A stretch of DNA of 64,000 nucleotides from Oscillibacter valericigenes (GCF_021531435.1 NZ_JAFBIS010000013.1:1-64000); one strand, 5' to 3'. Shown: positions 45,385 to 54,530, numbered from the stretch's first letter. Made by a program: numbers and translations. Notes: a model not told the origin generated them from the sequence alone.

Positions 45385-46143
45385 ATGAACGAAAAGCGTG
45401 TCGGCAAACGCACCATCGCCCTGTCCCATCCCCCCTCTGTCATCTCCTACGCCAACATCGGCGGCAGGCAGGAGGCGGAGGGCCCCCTGTCCTCCTACTT
45501 TGACGAGCTGTCCGACGATTCCTTCTTCGGGGAAAAGACCTGGGAGAAGGCGGAGTCCACCATGCAGAAAAAGGTGGTCCAGCGGACGCTGGACCAGGCG
45601 AAGCTGAAGCCCGGCGACCTGGACTATATCTGCGCCGGGGACCTGCTGAACCAGTGCATCGGCTCCTCCTTCGGCCTGCGGGACTTCGGCATCCCCTTCT
45701 ACGGCCTGTACGGGGCCTGCTCCACCATGGGCGAATCCCTGTCTCTGGCGGCTATGCTCATCGACGGCGGCTACGCCCGCTATGCCGCCGCCGTCACCAG
45801 CTCCCACTTCTGCACCGCCGAGCGGCAGTACCGGATGCCGGTGCCCTACGGCAACCAGCGGCCCCCCACGGCCCAGTGGACCGCCACCGCCGCCGGCTGC
45901 ACCATCCTGGCGGACGACGGCCCCGGCCCCTATATCACCCACGTCACCTGCGGCAAGATCGTGGACCGGGGCATCAGCGACGTGAACAATATGGGCGCAT
46001 CCATGGCTCCCGTAAGTGTTAAGCTTACACCATCCAAGTATAATGCGGTATGCGGCTTGGTTTCTACACATCATTCTCTTCAACAAGGAGGTGCAAAAGG
46101 GGCAACAGTTATGGGAACCCATAACACTAACCATTTGAAATAA
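45385..46143 (+). pseudogene. spoVAD: spoVAD interrupted by the integrative element
   Basis: From the ATG at 45385 (GAGGTG 6 bases upstream) about 209 codons match SpoVAD: YANIGGRQEAEGPL, FDELSDDSFFG, the thiolase-like ACSTMGESLSLA and VDRGISDVNNMGASMAP. SpoVAD is normally about 335-340 residues and binds dipicolinic acid for import into the forespore. After the conserved MAP at 46009-46011 the frame continues for 43 unrelated codons (to 46143) into DNA of different composition. The missing third contains the rest of the thiolase-like fold, so the product should not function unless the element leaves. The remainder of spoVAD probably lies beyond the right edge. Confidence 0.85.
46005..46032. 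other. Probable left attachment junction
   Basis: SpoVAD homology ends at the CCC codon at 46009-46011. Immediately inside is an imperfect inverted repeat, GTAAG...CTTAC with overlapping GTGTTAAGCTTACAC symmetry (46012-46030), the sort of arm sequence a serine or tyrosine recombinase half-site would have. The core cannot be fixed without the other end. Confidence 0.5.
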
Positions 46144-46177
46144 TAAAGCGCCGGCAAAACCGGCGCTTTATTATTTC
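46137..46177. terminator. Bidirectional terminator at the left end of the element
   Basis: Perfect 18-bp arms (46137-46154 and 46160-46177), GC core GCGCCGG flanked by AATAATAAA, around a CAAAA loop. It closes both the interrupted spoVAD transcript and the long minus-strand operon of the element. Confidence 0.9.
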
Positions 46178-46226
46178 CTACTCACAATCGCTGTTTTTCC
46201 AAATTATCACCGCACCTTTATTCGGG

Positions 46227-46352
46227 CTAACAGGCGGTGAAAAGCGGAAACACATCATAGTTCCCTTCACTAGCGCTCTTTATGCCCAGTTCCTCAAGAA
46301 CCTTTTCCTGGATCTCTGGTTTCAGGTCTTCCAAATATATCTCAATTTCCAT
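46227..46352 (-). CDS. 41-residue acidic small protein
   Basis: ATG at 46352 with GGAGGAG 5-6 bases upstream, stop TAG at 46227. The product begins MEIEIYLEDLKPEIQEKVLE, continues ELGIKSASEGNYDVFPLF and is strongly acidic. Short proteins of this make-up are frequent in clostridial integrative elements; function unknown. It overlaps the preceding gene by 11 bases, so it is translationally coupled as the last gene of the operon. Confidence 0.65.
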   Translation of the reverse strand: MEIEIYLEDLKPEIQEKVLEELGIKSASEGNYDVFPLFTAC

Positions 46353-46734
46353 GTTGCTCCTCCTCAAGGTAGAACTGTTTCAGATGGATCCACTCGCAGT
46401 TCGGATATTGCCTGCGTTGGCAGACCAGACAATTGGTGGTACAGCATTCCTCCAGCCAACATGTACGGCATGTGGTTTCACCGATATAGTCGCTGGAAGC
46501 ATACCAAAAGCCTAAAGGGTGCTTCTTGATGAGCCATCCTCCACAGATGTCACAGGACTTTTCCTCCCAAACTACATCTGTGACTTTGTCCCACTCAATC
46601 TGTTGCCCACACACTGGGCAGAACCGCCACGACTCTTGATTGACACCATCACTGTGCTGCAACTTCGTTCCGCAAATTGAACAGTAATAGCACTTTATTA
46701 CATTTGGGCGTTCTTGCTGGATTCTTGGTATCAT
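46342..46734 (-). CDS. Cys-rich zinc-finger protein of the element
   Basis: 130 residues with at least six CxxC-type pairs (CYYCSICG, CPVCGQQ, CDICGGW, CRTCWLEECC, CLVC). It should fold as two or three zinc ribbons. I do not recognise a specific family. AGGAG upstream of the ATG at 46734. Encoded between the primase-like gene and the small acidic protein. Confidence 0.65.
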   Translation of the reverse strand: MIPRIQQERPNVIKCYYCSICGTKLQHSDGVNQESWRFCPVCGQQIEWDKVTDVVWEEKSCDICGGWLIKKHPLGFWYASSDYIGETTCRTCWLEECCTTNCLVCQRRQYPNCEWIHLKQFYLEEEQHGN

Positions 46735-46790
46735 TCTCAGTCACTCCTCACGACAGGGCTGTAGTGCTCATGCGCTACAGCCCCATCAAA

Positions 46791-47882
46791 TCACTTACTT
46801 CGAAATAGATGCTTGTATAAGTCGTCAATCCCTTTCTGCCTCCGACTCCAAGTAATGGGAGCAACTTCAAAGCCAGCTTCAGCCCCGAGCTCGATATAGC
46901 GATCCCGCGCTGTTCTTACCTTGTCGTTGTCCTGATAGTCAGAGTCGATCATGATATTCAACCTCTGGACCCCCAATTCACTCAGTTCCTGGAGAAGCCT
47001 CTCATACTGTGAATAGCTCGGCACACCAGTAAGGCCTGCAAAGCCACACTCGTATTGGCTGCCAAGAGCGAAGTGATAGGCAAGATCCGCCTTCATAACA
47101 CCCTCGGTCACGCAGACAACCTCGTCGCCTTCTTGAACTCCGACATAATGAGGGCAGCATCTGGCTGGGGTTCCATAGTACTTATCTACGCTGGTCAAGT
47201 TGTAGAATTTCTGGTTATAAACCCGATCCAGCCGAACCTGTATTGCCTCAATCTGACCATCAAAATTGCGGTCGGGAATCATGATGCCCGACCCTCTGAT
47301 GTCCAGAGTCCATTGGCCGGTCTCCTTCTGGCAATAGAATCCCGGAACACCATCCAGAACACAGCCACGCTCTAATAACTCCGTTACAATGCGCTTGAGC
47401 CTTGTTGTCGGAGTTGTGCGATAGCCCAACTGCTCAATCTCATCTTGGGTCAGGCCGCGTTCTCGTAAGGAGGCTTGATGCGTAGGACACAGGGAAAGCA
47501 GAGAAAGGAGATTGGAATAGGTGTTATCCCGGACTTCTGCTGATGCAATTGGCAACTCCACCGTCTCAATCACTCTTCGCTTCGGACTACACTCTCGCGG
47601 CTTTTCTCCACTCTCGGAGCCAAATACCTTGCAGAGTTCCTCATAGGCAGTATGGAGCGAGACATCGCAGAACTCTGCGTAAAGGTGGAGGATACCTCCA
47701 CCTTTCCCGCAGCGATTGCATCGAAACACATTGTCTCGGATTTTCACATTCAAATGAGCTTTTCGATCTGCGCAAAATGGGCACCGGCAGTGCAACTGTG
47801 TGCCGGTATCCCGTATGACTTCGATACCAAGCAAGTCCACTACCTGCTCAATGTCACATGGCAGATCTGGTATTCTGCCCAT
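46791..47882 (-). CDS. Primase-like protein with CHC2 zinc finger and TOPRIM-type domain
   Basis: 363 residues from the ATG at 47882; a TTG one codon earlier is equally well spaced from GGAGGTGA. The N-terminus is a CHC2-type zinc finger (CPFCADRKAHLNVKI...FRCNRCGKGGG, residues 35-64) as in DnaG. The C-terminal half contains a TOPRIM-like arrangement: VVCVTEGVMKADLAYH (Glu) and LNIMIDSDYQDNDKV (DxD). The RNA-polymerase core of DnaG is not evident, as in small mobile-element primases. It likely primes or recognises DNA during element replication. Confidence 0.8.
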   Translation of the reverse strand: MGRIPDLPCDIEQVVDLLGIEVIRDTGTQLHCRCPFCADRKAHLNVKIRDNVFRCNRCGKGGGILHLYAEFCDVSLHTAYEELCKVFGSESGEKPRECSPKRRVIETVELPIASAEVRDNTYSNLLSLLSLCPTHQASLRERGLTQDEIEQLGYRTTPTTRLKRIVTELLERGCVLDGVPGFYCQKETGQWTLDIRGSGIMIPDRNFDGQIEAIQVRLDRVYNQKFYNLTSVDKYYGTPARCCPHYVGVQEGDEVVCVTEGVMKADLAYHFALGSQYECGFAGLTGVPSYSQYERLLQELSELGVQRLNIMIDSDYQDNDKVRTARDRYIELGAEAGFEVAPITWSRRQKGIDDLYKHLFRSK

Positions 47883-47911
47883 CAAAGATCACCTCCCTCA
47901 TCGGGGATTCT

Positions 47912-48712
47912 TCAGCTTGCCATTTGACCTGCCGCCTCCAGGAGCTTGATCGCCCCCGCTTTCAGAGCGAGGTTATGGCCGGAATAGTTCTTAACATACC
48001 AAGCCAAATCGCCGGGGCTCTTCATAGCAATATCCCCGAGTGTCCAACCGGAGAACTTCCCAAAGTCGATTTTCACCATCTTGGCCTGATCGACAGTCAT
48101 TACCTGCAGGTACTCATCCACAGTCTTCGGAGGCTCCGGCGCAGATGCCTTCGGAGGTTCAGTAAAAGACTGCGATTGGGGCTTTGCCTGCTGTTTTGGA
48201 GCAGGGACCGGAGTAGCCGACTGCGCTGCTGCAAAGCTCACCGCAACGCTACTAGGATGATCCTCTTCCTCATCAGGCGGCATCTTGACAGGTGCATCAG
48301 CGATGATGCTGGTTAAGGCCTCACCATTCATACAGAACTGGGTACCATACCCCGCATCTGCCAGAGCTCGGCCTTTAGCAACCGTTTCCGCAATCTCCAG
48401 GAACCGGTCACCGAAGCGTTCCTCTGTCGAGAAGCGCTGCGAGTAAGCCTTTCCAATGAACTGATCGGCAGGATCAGTTTTGTCCGCGTAGACTTTACAG
48501 CACACAACGGCGCTCTTATCATCCAACTGCACGATCTCAGGCTCGATCTTCCCATTCGGACGGTGCAGTCGGAACCATAAAAGGCGGTATTTTACATCGA
48601 GGTAAAGATCGTTCTCGCCCTCATCGCCCACCGTATTCCTTACAAAATCCGCCGGATTGAAGCCATCGACAGCATTGATGGCAGGGATCGCATTCACATT
48701 CAATTCACTCAC
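47912..48712 (-). CDS. Putative single-strand-annealing / ssDNA-handling protein
   Basis: 266 residues from a GTG at 48712 (AAAGGG about 10 bases upstream); an ATG at 48730 is possible but has no ribosome site. The N-terminal domain (YLDVKYRLLWFRL, AETVAKGRALADAGYGTQF) has the look of phage ssDNA-annealing proteins that end in a KGRAL..GYGTQF motif. A Pro/Ala/Gln-rich linker follows, then a short C-terminal domain with DFGKFSGWTLGDIAMKSPGDL resembling DUF3820. Its location next to recD2 and the YqaJ exonuclease supports a recombination role. Confidence 0.6.
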   Translation of the reverse strand: MSELNVNAIPAINAVDGFNPADFVRNTVGDEGENDLYLDVKYRLLWFRLHRPNGKIEPEIVQLDDKSAVVCCKVYADKTDPADQFIGKAYSQRFSTEERFGDRFLEIAETVAKGRALADAGYGTQFCMNGEALTSIIADAPVKMPPDEEEDHPSSVAVSFAAAQSATPVPAPKQQAKPQSQSFTEPPKASAPEPPKTVDEYLQVMTVDQAKMVKIDFGKFSGWTLGDIAMKSPGDLAWYVKNYSGHNLALKAGAIKLLEAAGQMAS

Positions 48713-48779
48713 GTTATTTCGCCCTTTCATAATAAATGTAGAAACGAGGTGGCTTTTGACCACCCCGTTTCCCAAAAAA

Positions 48780-50990
48780 CTACGCCACTCGCTTGCTCAT
48801 CTCGCGGTTATAGTACGCCACGATCCGATCAGCAAGGACGGTGTTTCTCTGACCCACATCACACTTGTGGATCGCAATGTAAACTGCCTGGCGTTGCCCA
48901 ATCAGGATCACTTTCGCCTTCGCCCTGGTCACTGCCGTGTAAAGCAGATTCCTACGCAGCATGATATAGTGCTCCTTCAGCAGCGGCACAATGATGACTG
49001 GATACTCCTGGCCTTGGCTCTTATGGATCGTGAGGCAGTAGGAGAATTCAACATCCTCCATCATGTCCTTCGAATAGCGCAGTTCGCGCCCATCGAGCAA
49101 CCGGATATCCACAAACACCTCATCGTCTTCCTTTTCCATGCCGGTAATCAGGCCAACATCGCCATTCGACACTCCATTCCGGTTTGCCGTCTGCATGATG
49201 CGGTCACCAACACGAAAGACCCGACTGCCGCACTTCAGTTCCATCTTCCGCATGCTTGCAGGATTGACCAGATCCCGGATCGTCTCATTCAGCGCATTCG
49301 ATGCAACAGAACCGCGCTTTCGGAAAGGCGACAGAATCTGCACATTCTCCAAGCCATGCTGACTCACTTCCTGCAGATAGTTCTTGACTACCAGCTGCGC
49401 AGCGTCCTCTGCATTCTGGACCTCAAGCATCTGGAAGTCGTCACCGTACTGCAAATGGGTATCATTGTGATTGATCGCATGGGCATTTACGATGATCCGA
49501 CTATTGGACGCCTGACGGAAGATTGTGTCAAGAACTGCCGTTGGTACCTTCTCACTCCGAATCATCTCTCTCAGCACATTTCCTGCGCCAACCGAGGGGA
49601 GCTGATCAGCGTCACCGACAATCAGCAACTGGGCCCCCGGCTTGATGCGTTCCAGCAGGATATACGCCAGCCTCATATCTACCATTGAGAATTCGTCCAC
49701 CACGATCAGATCTGCTGGAAGCAGTTCCGTATCATTTAAGGGACTCTCCTCATCTGTGATGAGGCCAAGCGCTGAGTGTAGCGTCGAAGCAAACATTCCA
49801 GTCTGCTCTGCCATACGCCGACTTGCTCGTCCAGTCGGAGCCGCAAGAAGGATCTCATTGGAGGGATACTCCTTCTTGTAGATATCCAGAATGAACCGCA
49901 GTGTCGTCGTCTTGCCGCTGCCCGGTCCACCAGTCATAATGGAGATGGGATGTGAGAGGCAAAGCTTGACTGCTTTGCGTTGTGACGGCGCCAGCTTCTG
50001 CTTGAGCGTTTGTTCCGCCTGATCAATTTTCTCGTCCAGGTCATAGATCTCTTCGAAATCTTCCTGGAGGATCATTGAAACAATCCGCTTGGCCGCTTTG
50101 ACTTCACACATGCGCTCATAGCTCAGATAGACACGGGTTCCTTCCACATAGATGCGTGACTCAAGCCTCTCATTTGAGATAGCTTGCCGAATCTCACCTT
50201 CCGATACGACCTCAGCCTCACAGTCGGAGTTCAGCAGATCATAGCAGCGGCCCACAGTCTCATCTACGCTTAAAAACAGGTGACCGGACACCCGGGCTTC
50301 ATCCAGCACATAGTTGATTGCGCCGGCATACCGCATTGGGTGTTTGAGGCTCACTTTAGTCTTCCTTGCGATTGAGTCTACTGTCATGAAGCCAAAGCCT
50401 TTGATCCTGCAAAGCTGAAATGGGTCTGTTTTCACGATTTGAAGGCTCTGATCTCCGAACTCCTCTTTGATCATGGCTGCCTTCTTCATCGATACGCCAA
50501 ATGGTGCCAAATAGATCATCAGGTCGCTCAGTGCCTTCGTCTCCTCATAGGAAGCGACGATGGTCTTGAGTTTGGTCCTTGCAATACCGCGTATGCTCAG
50601 TAGTTGCTGAGGGTTCTGGTCCAGAACCTCCATCGTCTTATCACCGAACTTTGCGACAATCGCCTTGGCAATCTCCGGGCCGACACCTTTGATGATGCCG
50701 CTGCTCAGATACGCCAGGACACCAGCTTGATCCGTTGGCACAATTTGTTTGCAAGTCGTAACTGACATCTGCAATCCATGTTTCGACTGCTCCCAGGTCC
50801 CATCCAATTCAACTTCGACCACATTGGTCGAGACAAGATGATACCCGACAGCAGTGAAATGGATCTTGTCATCACTGAAAAATGTGTTCTTTCTCGCTTC
50901 TTTGGGGACAGACTCATCCTGCGTGCTATATGAAAACACGCAGTAACCGTTGTCCGATTGGAAGATCGCACGGTCGAATCTGCATAACAT
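48780..50990 (-). CDS. recD2: RecD2-type superfamily 1 DNA helicase
   Basis: 736 residues from the ATG at 50990 (GAGGTGA 8 bases upstream); a GTG three codons earlier is possible. An N-terminal OB/helix-hairpin-helix part (ISSGIIKGVGPEIAKAIVAKF, LLSIRGIA) precedes the helicase core: Walker A GGPGSGKTTTLRFI near 357, IVVDEFSMVDM, GDADQLPSVGAG and the C-terminal TIHKSQGQEYP plus LYTAVTRAK. It is a 5'-3' helicase acting without RecBC, probably with the adjacent exonuclease. Confidence 0.92.
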   Translation of the reverse strand: MLCRFDRAIFQSDNGYCVFSYSTQDESVPKEARKNTFFSDDKIHFTAVGYHLVSTNVVEVELDGTWEQSKHGLQMSVTTCKQIVPTDQAGVLAYLSSGIIKGVGPEIAKAIVAKFGDKTMEVLDQNPQQLLSIRGIARTKLKTIVASYEETKALSDLMIYLAPFGVSMKKAAMIKEEFGDQSLQIVKTDPFQLCRIKGFGFMTVDSIARKTKVSLKHPMRYAGAINYVLDEARVSGHLFLSVDETVGRCYDLLNSDCEAEVVSEGEIRQAISNERLESRIYVEGTRVYLSYERMCEVKAAKRIVSMILQEDFEEIYDLDEKIDQAEQTLKQKLAPSQRKAVKLCLSHPISIMTGGPGSGKTTTLRFILDIYKKEYPSNEILLAAPTGRASRRMAEQTGMFASTLHSALGLITDEESPLNDTELLPADLIVVDEFSMVDMRLAYILLERIKPGAQLLIVGDADQLPSVGAGNVLREMIRSEKVPTAVLDTIFRQASNSRIIVNAHAINHNDTHLQYGDDFQMLEVQNAEDAAQLVVKNYLQEVSQHGLENVQILSPFRKRGSVASNALNETIRDLVNPASMRKMELKCGSRVFRVGDRIMQTANRNGVSNGDVGLITGMEKEDDEVFVDIRLLDGRELRYSKDMMEDVEFSYCLTIHKSQGQEYPVIIVPLLKEHYIMLRRNLLYTAVTRAKAKVILIGQRQAVYIAIHKCDVGQRNTVLADRIVAYYNREMSKRVA

Positions 50991-51002
50991 TGTGATCACC
51001 TC

Positions 51003-52040
51003 TTACGCGATGGCCGCCTTGACCACCTTGAAAATTCTCGACTCCGACTGCTCCACGAACTCGTCGTACACATCAGGGTACTGAGCACGCAGCGCAGACA
51101 GCTTGTCTTTTGAGATACCTTCACGATACTGCGGATTATAGGTGATTCGAAACACCTCGCTTCCGCTCTCACATGAGGCTCGACATGCAGTTCCCATCTG
51201 CTCTACAATCGGGGCATACAGGGTCTTAATCCGCGTTTCCAGCGCCTTTGACTGGGCATCCAGATTCTTCTTCTCCTCTTTGAGTGTCATGATCTCGCTG
51301 AGGCTATTGAGGAATTTACTGTCCAGTTCCACATCCGGCTCAGACTTATCTGCCGGGCCGAAAAAGCGGCGCAGTGACTCAAGCACAGCATCAGGCTTCT
51401 CGACCAGAGGCGGTTCGACCCGAGCCAGCACATGGTTGTTCCAAAACGCCTCCAGTGCCAGGATCGTATTCTCCTCTTCCTCAACATCGCGCTCAATCTT
51501 CTGCCACACAAAGTCGTTCTCATTGTTGGAGAACAAGCATGCGATGAAGGCGACATCGATGTTCATGACCGACATATAGTGGCGGACCTGAAGCTCATAA
51601 TGGCGTGGCACAGCGCCGTTGGCCCATTTGAACTGCATATCATAGTGCGCGGTTTTGCACTCCAGGATTGCCTTGCGGCCATCAGGGAGCAGGACAAACC
51701 GGTCCACATCGGCGATCAGGAAGGGATACAGAGGATGCTGATACATCCAGTGGTCTTCATAGACAGTGAGGCCGGTCTTCTTGGCGAAGATTTGAGCGAC
51801 CACATCTTCGAGCAAATGCCCAATCTGGAATGTGATGCTCTTATCCGGACCTTCGACTGCAGGAGCGACGCCGATCTTATCGTAGTAGAGATCGCGCGCA
51901 GTTCGATACGGAGACATATTTAGGGCGGCGGCAACATCGCTGCCGCCAATCCCTTTCTTTCTCCAGTCCAGCCACTGGTCTTCCGTCAAGGTAGTGATAT
52001 CGACCAGACGCGTTGGGGTGTAATTCATGTCCAATGCCAT
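51003..52040 (-). CDS. YqaJ-type (lambda exonuclease-like) recombinase nuclease
   Basis: 345 residues. The YqaJ core is clear: WLDWRKKGIGGSDVAAALNMSPY at the N-terminus, then the PD-(D/E)xK site in LIADVDRFVL...AILECKTAHYD and QVRHYMSVM. A coiled-coil-like stretch (LKEEKKNLDAQSKALETRIKTLY) follows near 255. It should resect double-stranded ends 5'-3' to give single strands for an annealing protein, as in phage two-gene recombination systems. AGGAGG precedes the ATG. Confidence 0.9.
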   Translation of the reverse strand: MALDMNYTPTRLVDITTLTEDQWLDWRKKGIGGSDVAAALNMSPYRTARDLYYDKIGVAPAVEGPDKSITFQIGHLLEDVVAQIFAKKTGLTVYEDHWMYQHPLYPFLIADVDRFVLLPDGRKAILECKTAHYDMQFKWANGAVPRHYELQVRHYMSVMNIDVAFIACLFSNNENDFVWQKIERDVEEEENTILALEAFWNNHVLARVEPPLVEKPDAVLESLRRFFGPADKSEPDVELDSKFLNSLSEIMTLKEEKKNLDAQSKALETRIKTLYAPIVEQMGTACRASCESGSEVFRITYNPQYREGISKDKLSALRAQYPDVYDEFVEQSESRIFKVVKAAIA

Positions 52041-52043
52041 ATC

Positions 52044-52586
52044 TTACTCCTCCTCGCAGCGATCAAAGCCGCACTCGCCGCACTCAGGACACTCAGCTTC
52101 TTCCAAATCCTCGAAAGAACCGAAATGGCTGATCTCACCGCAGTTGCGGCACTTGCATCTGCTCAAATCACTTTCACTATTGAAGAGGTCTCCGCTTTCA
52201 TCGCAGGTGATTTCCTCTTCAAAGCACATGCCTGTCTCCGTAGAATGGATTTCGACTGAGACATGATCCTCCACACAAGCATCCACAAGGGTAATACACT
52301 CTTCCTTGTTCTGCTGCGGATAACCATCGATCAGGCACGAATAAGCAGACCAGGCGAACATCGCCACGAAGGTGTATTCTGCTGTATCTTCCAGTGCCTT
52401 GTTCTCGAATTCGGCCATAGCCTCATCGATCAGTTCCTGCCGTTTCTCATGGATAAAACTTCTTGCAAAGAATCTTTTCCCAGCTACCGTAGATGGCTCA
52501 TCCTCGCTGACAAACCGTTCTATGAAAGAAGTAATTCCTTCGCGAGTCCCGGTTACCTTAATATTTCCAAACGCCCAATTAGGCAT
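52044..52586 (-). CDS. Api92/YubB-like domain protein with C-terminal zinc ribbon
   Basis: 180 residues. The N-terminus MPNWAFGNIKVTGTREGI is characteristic of Api92/YubB-type ferredoxin-like proteins found on plasmids and phages. The C-terminus has CKCRNCGEI and CPECGECGF, a zinc ribbon. Function unknown. Three bases separate its stop from the YqaJ start. Confidence 0.7.
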   Translation of the reverse strand: MPNWAFGNIKVTGTREGITSFIERFVSEDEPSTVAGKRFFARSFIHEKRQELIDEAMAEFENKALEDTAEYTFVAMFAWSAYSCLIDGYPQQNKEECITLVDACVEDHVSVEIHSTETGMCFEEEITCDESGDLFNSESDLSRCKCRNCGEISHFGSFEDLEEAECPECGECGFDRCEEE

Positions 52587-52608
52587 AATCGATCCTCCTC
52601 ATCATCAT

Positions 52609-53373
52609 TCATTTCTTTTCTTGTGTTATGAGATCCAGCTGTGCGAACATTCTCCGCCAATGCCAGACATCCCTGAAATACATTGGGGTAAGCCAGACAT
52701 TTGGGCTGTTCTTGGGGATAAGTCCGTCCTCATCGTAGCTTTGCGCCGGATGAAGGATGGAATCGTCGATGACCACATAGCCGGGACAGCCGAGTAGGCT
52801 CATTTGGATGTAGCACATGCACCCCGCCAAGAAGTCGATGTCTTGCGCGACAAAGAAAACGGAAGTCTGATAGTTGATGTGGTTCCTTTTGCACTCGTTT
52901 GCGAAGGCAAGCAGTAATGCACCGGCCCCACAGGCAGGATCACTCACGGATACCCAGCCTTTTTCCTCTATCTGACTTTTCAGATCCTCACCCAGATTCA
53001 TGGCTGCCATTGCTCTGCAGATATGGTAAGGCGTGAAGAACTGCCCCTTCCACTCATTCGCAAGGCCCAATGCCATGAACAGCTCGCCAAGCATATCCTG
53101 ATCTGGATTTTGCTCCATCTCATCGACAACTTCGGCGAGCATCTGCGCAAAGACTTCCAGTTCAGAGGTTGCGTATTTTTTGCTACGCTCCAGATACATC
53201 GCTTCACGTTGCTCTCTGTATGGGCCACCGAAAGCATTAGCAATGCTGACGGCAGACAGGACAATGAAATCCTGCCAAATATCCCACCTGGAATAGCGCC
53301 CTTCCAGAGAGTTCAGAAGCTTGATGATGGTCTTTTGCCTCTCACCCTTCGGGTAGTAAACAGCTTTGGCCAT
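52609..53373 (-). CDS. N-6 DNA methylase-fold protein without a visible catalytic motif
   Basis: 254 residues from the ATG at 53373; a GTG four codons upstream overlaps the previous gene. The SAM-binding motif I DPACGAGALLLAF near 155 and the preceding GQFFTPYHICRAMA resemble type I HsdM proteins. The expected catalytic (D/N)PP(Y/F) is not seen; the matching region reads IDDSILHPAQSYDEDG. The protein ends soon after. It may bind SAM or DNA without methylating, or act as an antirestriction or regulatory protein. No specificity or restriction subunit is nearby. Confidence 0.75.
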   Translation of the reverse strand: MAKAVYYPKGERQKTIIKLLNSLEGRYSRWDIWQDFIVLSAVSIANAFGGPYREQREAMYLERSKKYATSELEVFAQMLAEVVDEMEQNPDQDMLGELFMALGLANEWKGQFFTPYHICRAMAAMNLGEDLKSQIEEKGWVSVSDPACGAGALLLAFANECKRNHINYQTSVFFVAQDIDFLAGCMCYIQMSLLGCPGYVVIDDSILHPAQSYDEDGLIPKNSPNVWLTPMYFRDVWHWRRMFAQLDLITQEKK

Positions 53374-53378
53374 CGCAA

Positions 53379-54530
53379 TCACCACTTGAAGTCGCCAGGG
53401 TGATCATACTCGTGCCAGTTCACATTCAGTGCCCGGCTGACGATCTCCTCAAGCTGCGCAATCCGCAGACCGGAAGCGCCATCACACTGGGCGGAGAAGA
53501 TGACATCACTCATCTGCATGAAAAGCTCATACGCAGTACAGGGGTCATCTCCGTGGATTGCCACAAAGTAGTCCATTGCCTCGTAAGAAGCCTTCTTCGG
53601 CGCCCCAATGCGCTTCAGAACCCGCATCAGGGTGGTAACAGGATAGCGAATCTCAATGTTGAGGAGCTGCACCTGCTTGTCTACTGCCTTTTCAAACTGT
53701 GCATAGACAAGGCCAAGCTGTTCCTCAAAAAACTCCATGTCATATCCGCTCTTATGCTGTGTCCGCAGGGGATAGCCCAGAGGAATGATCCGGCTTTCAT
53801 TGCCGGCCAGCAGGATCGGATACAGATTGGCGCCACTCATGCCCACATCAGAGGTGGAGAATCGGAGCGCAGGGATGAGCTTCGCAGGGTTCAGCCCCTT
53901 GGCAGCCACTTCCCGACGATAGGTGTCCAGAAGCTGGTCTGCCTGCCCATCCAGGCGCCAGATTGCAGTGGCGATCGTGTGATCAAAATGTGCGGTCATA
54001 AACTGATTGCCTGGGTACTCTTTGTCCAGGTAATCGCATACCGCCTTGAACAGTGGCAGCATCTCCATCACGGTGTAGTCCTTGGGATCACCGCCATGTA
54101 CCGCAGAGACCTTCTGATCTGCAATCTTGATCAGGCTGTCGCCAGAGGCAACGCCCATGCAGTAGTTGAGGATCTCCGCAAATACAGTCTTGGAGACTTT
54201 GTTCAGTGCATGTCCGGAGATGCGGGCACGCTCCAGAACGGTCTTGATGGCACAGGAGCGGACGGGGTAGTCCTTACCATCGACCTTCAGCAGAAGGCTG
54301 GTATTCTCCATCGTGTCTTCAAGTACATCGGCCGCCCCATTGTGGTCGTAGATCTTCATGTAGAGATCGCCGAGTGCGGACCCCTTCTCAACCGGCTCAA
54401 ACCGCAGGTCTTTCGAAGGTGCCGTCATCCACTTGCTCTTTGCCTTGCGCTCGCCAAGAAACTGAAAGAAGTCCCTAGGTTCGCTGAAAGAGCAACTGAA
54501 GTCGTCCGCGAATACTTTGGTTTCCATCAT
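53379..54530 (-). CDS. Conserved-looking hypothetical protein, 383 aa
   Basis: I do not recognise the family with certainty. The protein is soluble and mixed alpha/beta, with no signal peptide, beginning MMETKVFADDFSC and containing YPVRSCAIKTVLERARISGHALNKVSK-like and TAHFDHTIATAIWRL stretches. The tone resembles large phage/plasmid proteins of the DUF932 type. AAAGGTGG precedes the ATG, and it opens the recombination/replication operon downstream of a terminator. Confidence 0.65.
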   Translation of the reverse strand: MMETKVFADDFSCSFSEPRDFFQFLGERKAKSKWMTAPSKDLRFEPVEKGSALGDLYMKIYDHNGAADVLEDTMENTSLLLKVDGKDYPVRSCAIKTVLERARISGHALNKVSKTVFAEILNYCMGVASGDSLIKIADQKVSAVHGGDPKDYTVMEMLPLFKAVCDYLDKEYPGNQFMTAHFDHTIATAIWRLDGQADQLLDTYRREVAAKGLNPAKLIPALRFSTSDVGMSGANLYPILLAGNESRIIPLGYPLRTQHKSGYDMEFFEEQLGLVYAQFEKAVDKQVQLLNIEIRYPVTTLMRVLKRIGAPKKASYEAMDYFVAIHGDDPCTAYELFMQMSDVIFSAQCDGASGLRIAQLEEIVSRALNVNWHEYDHPGDFKW

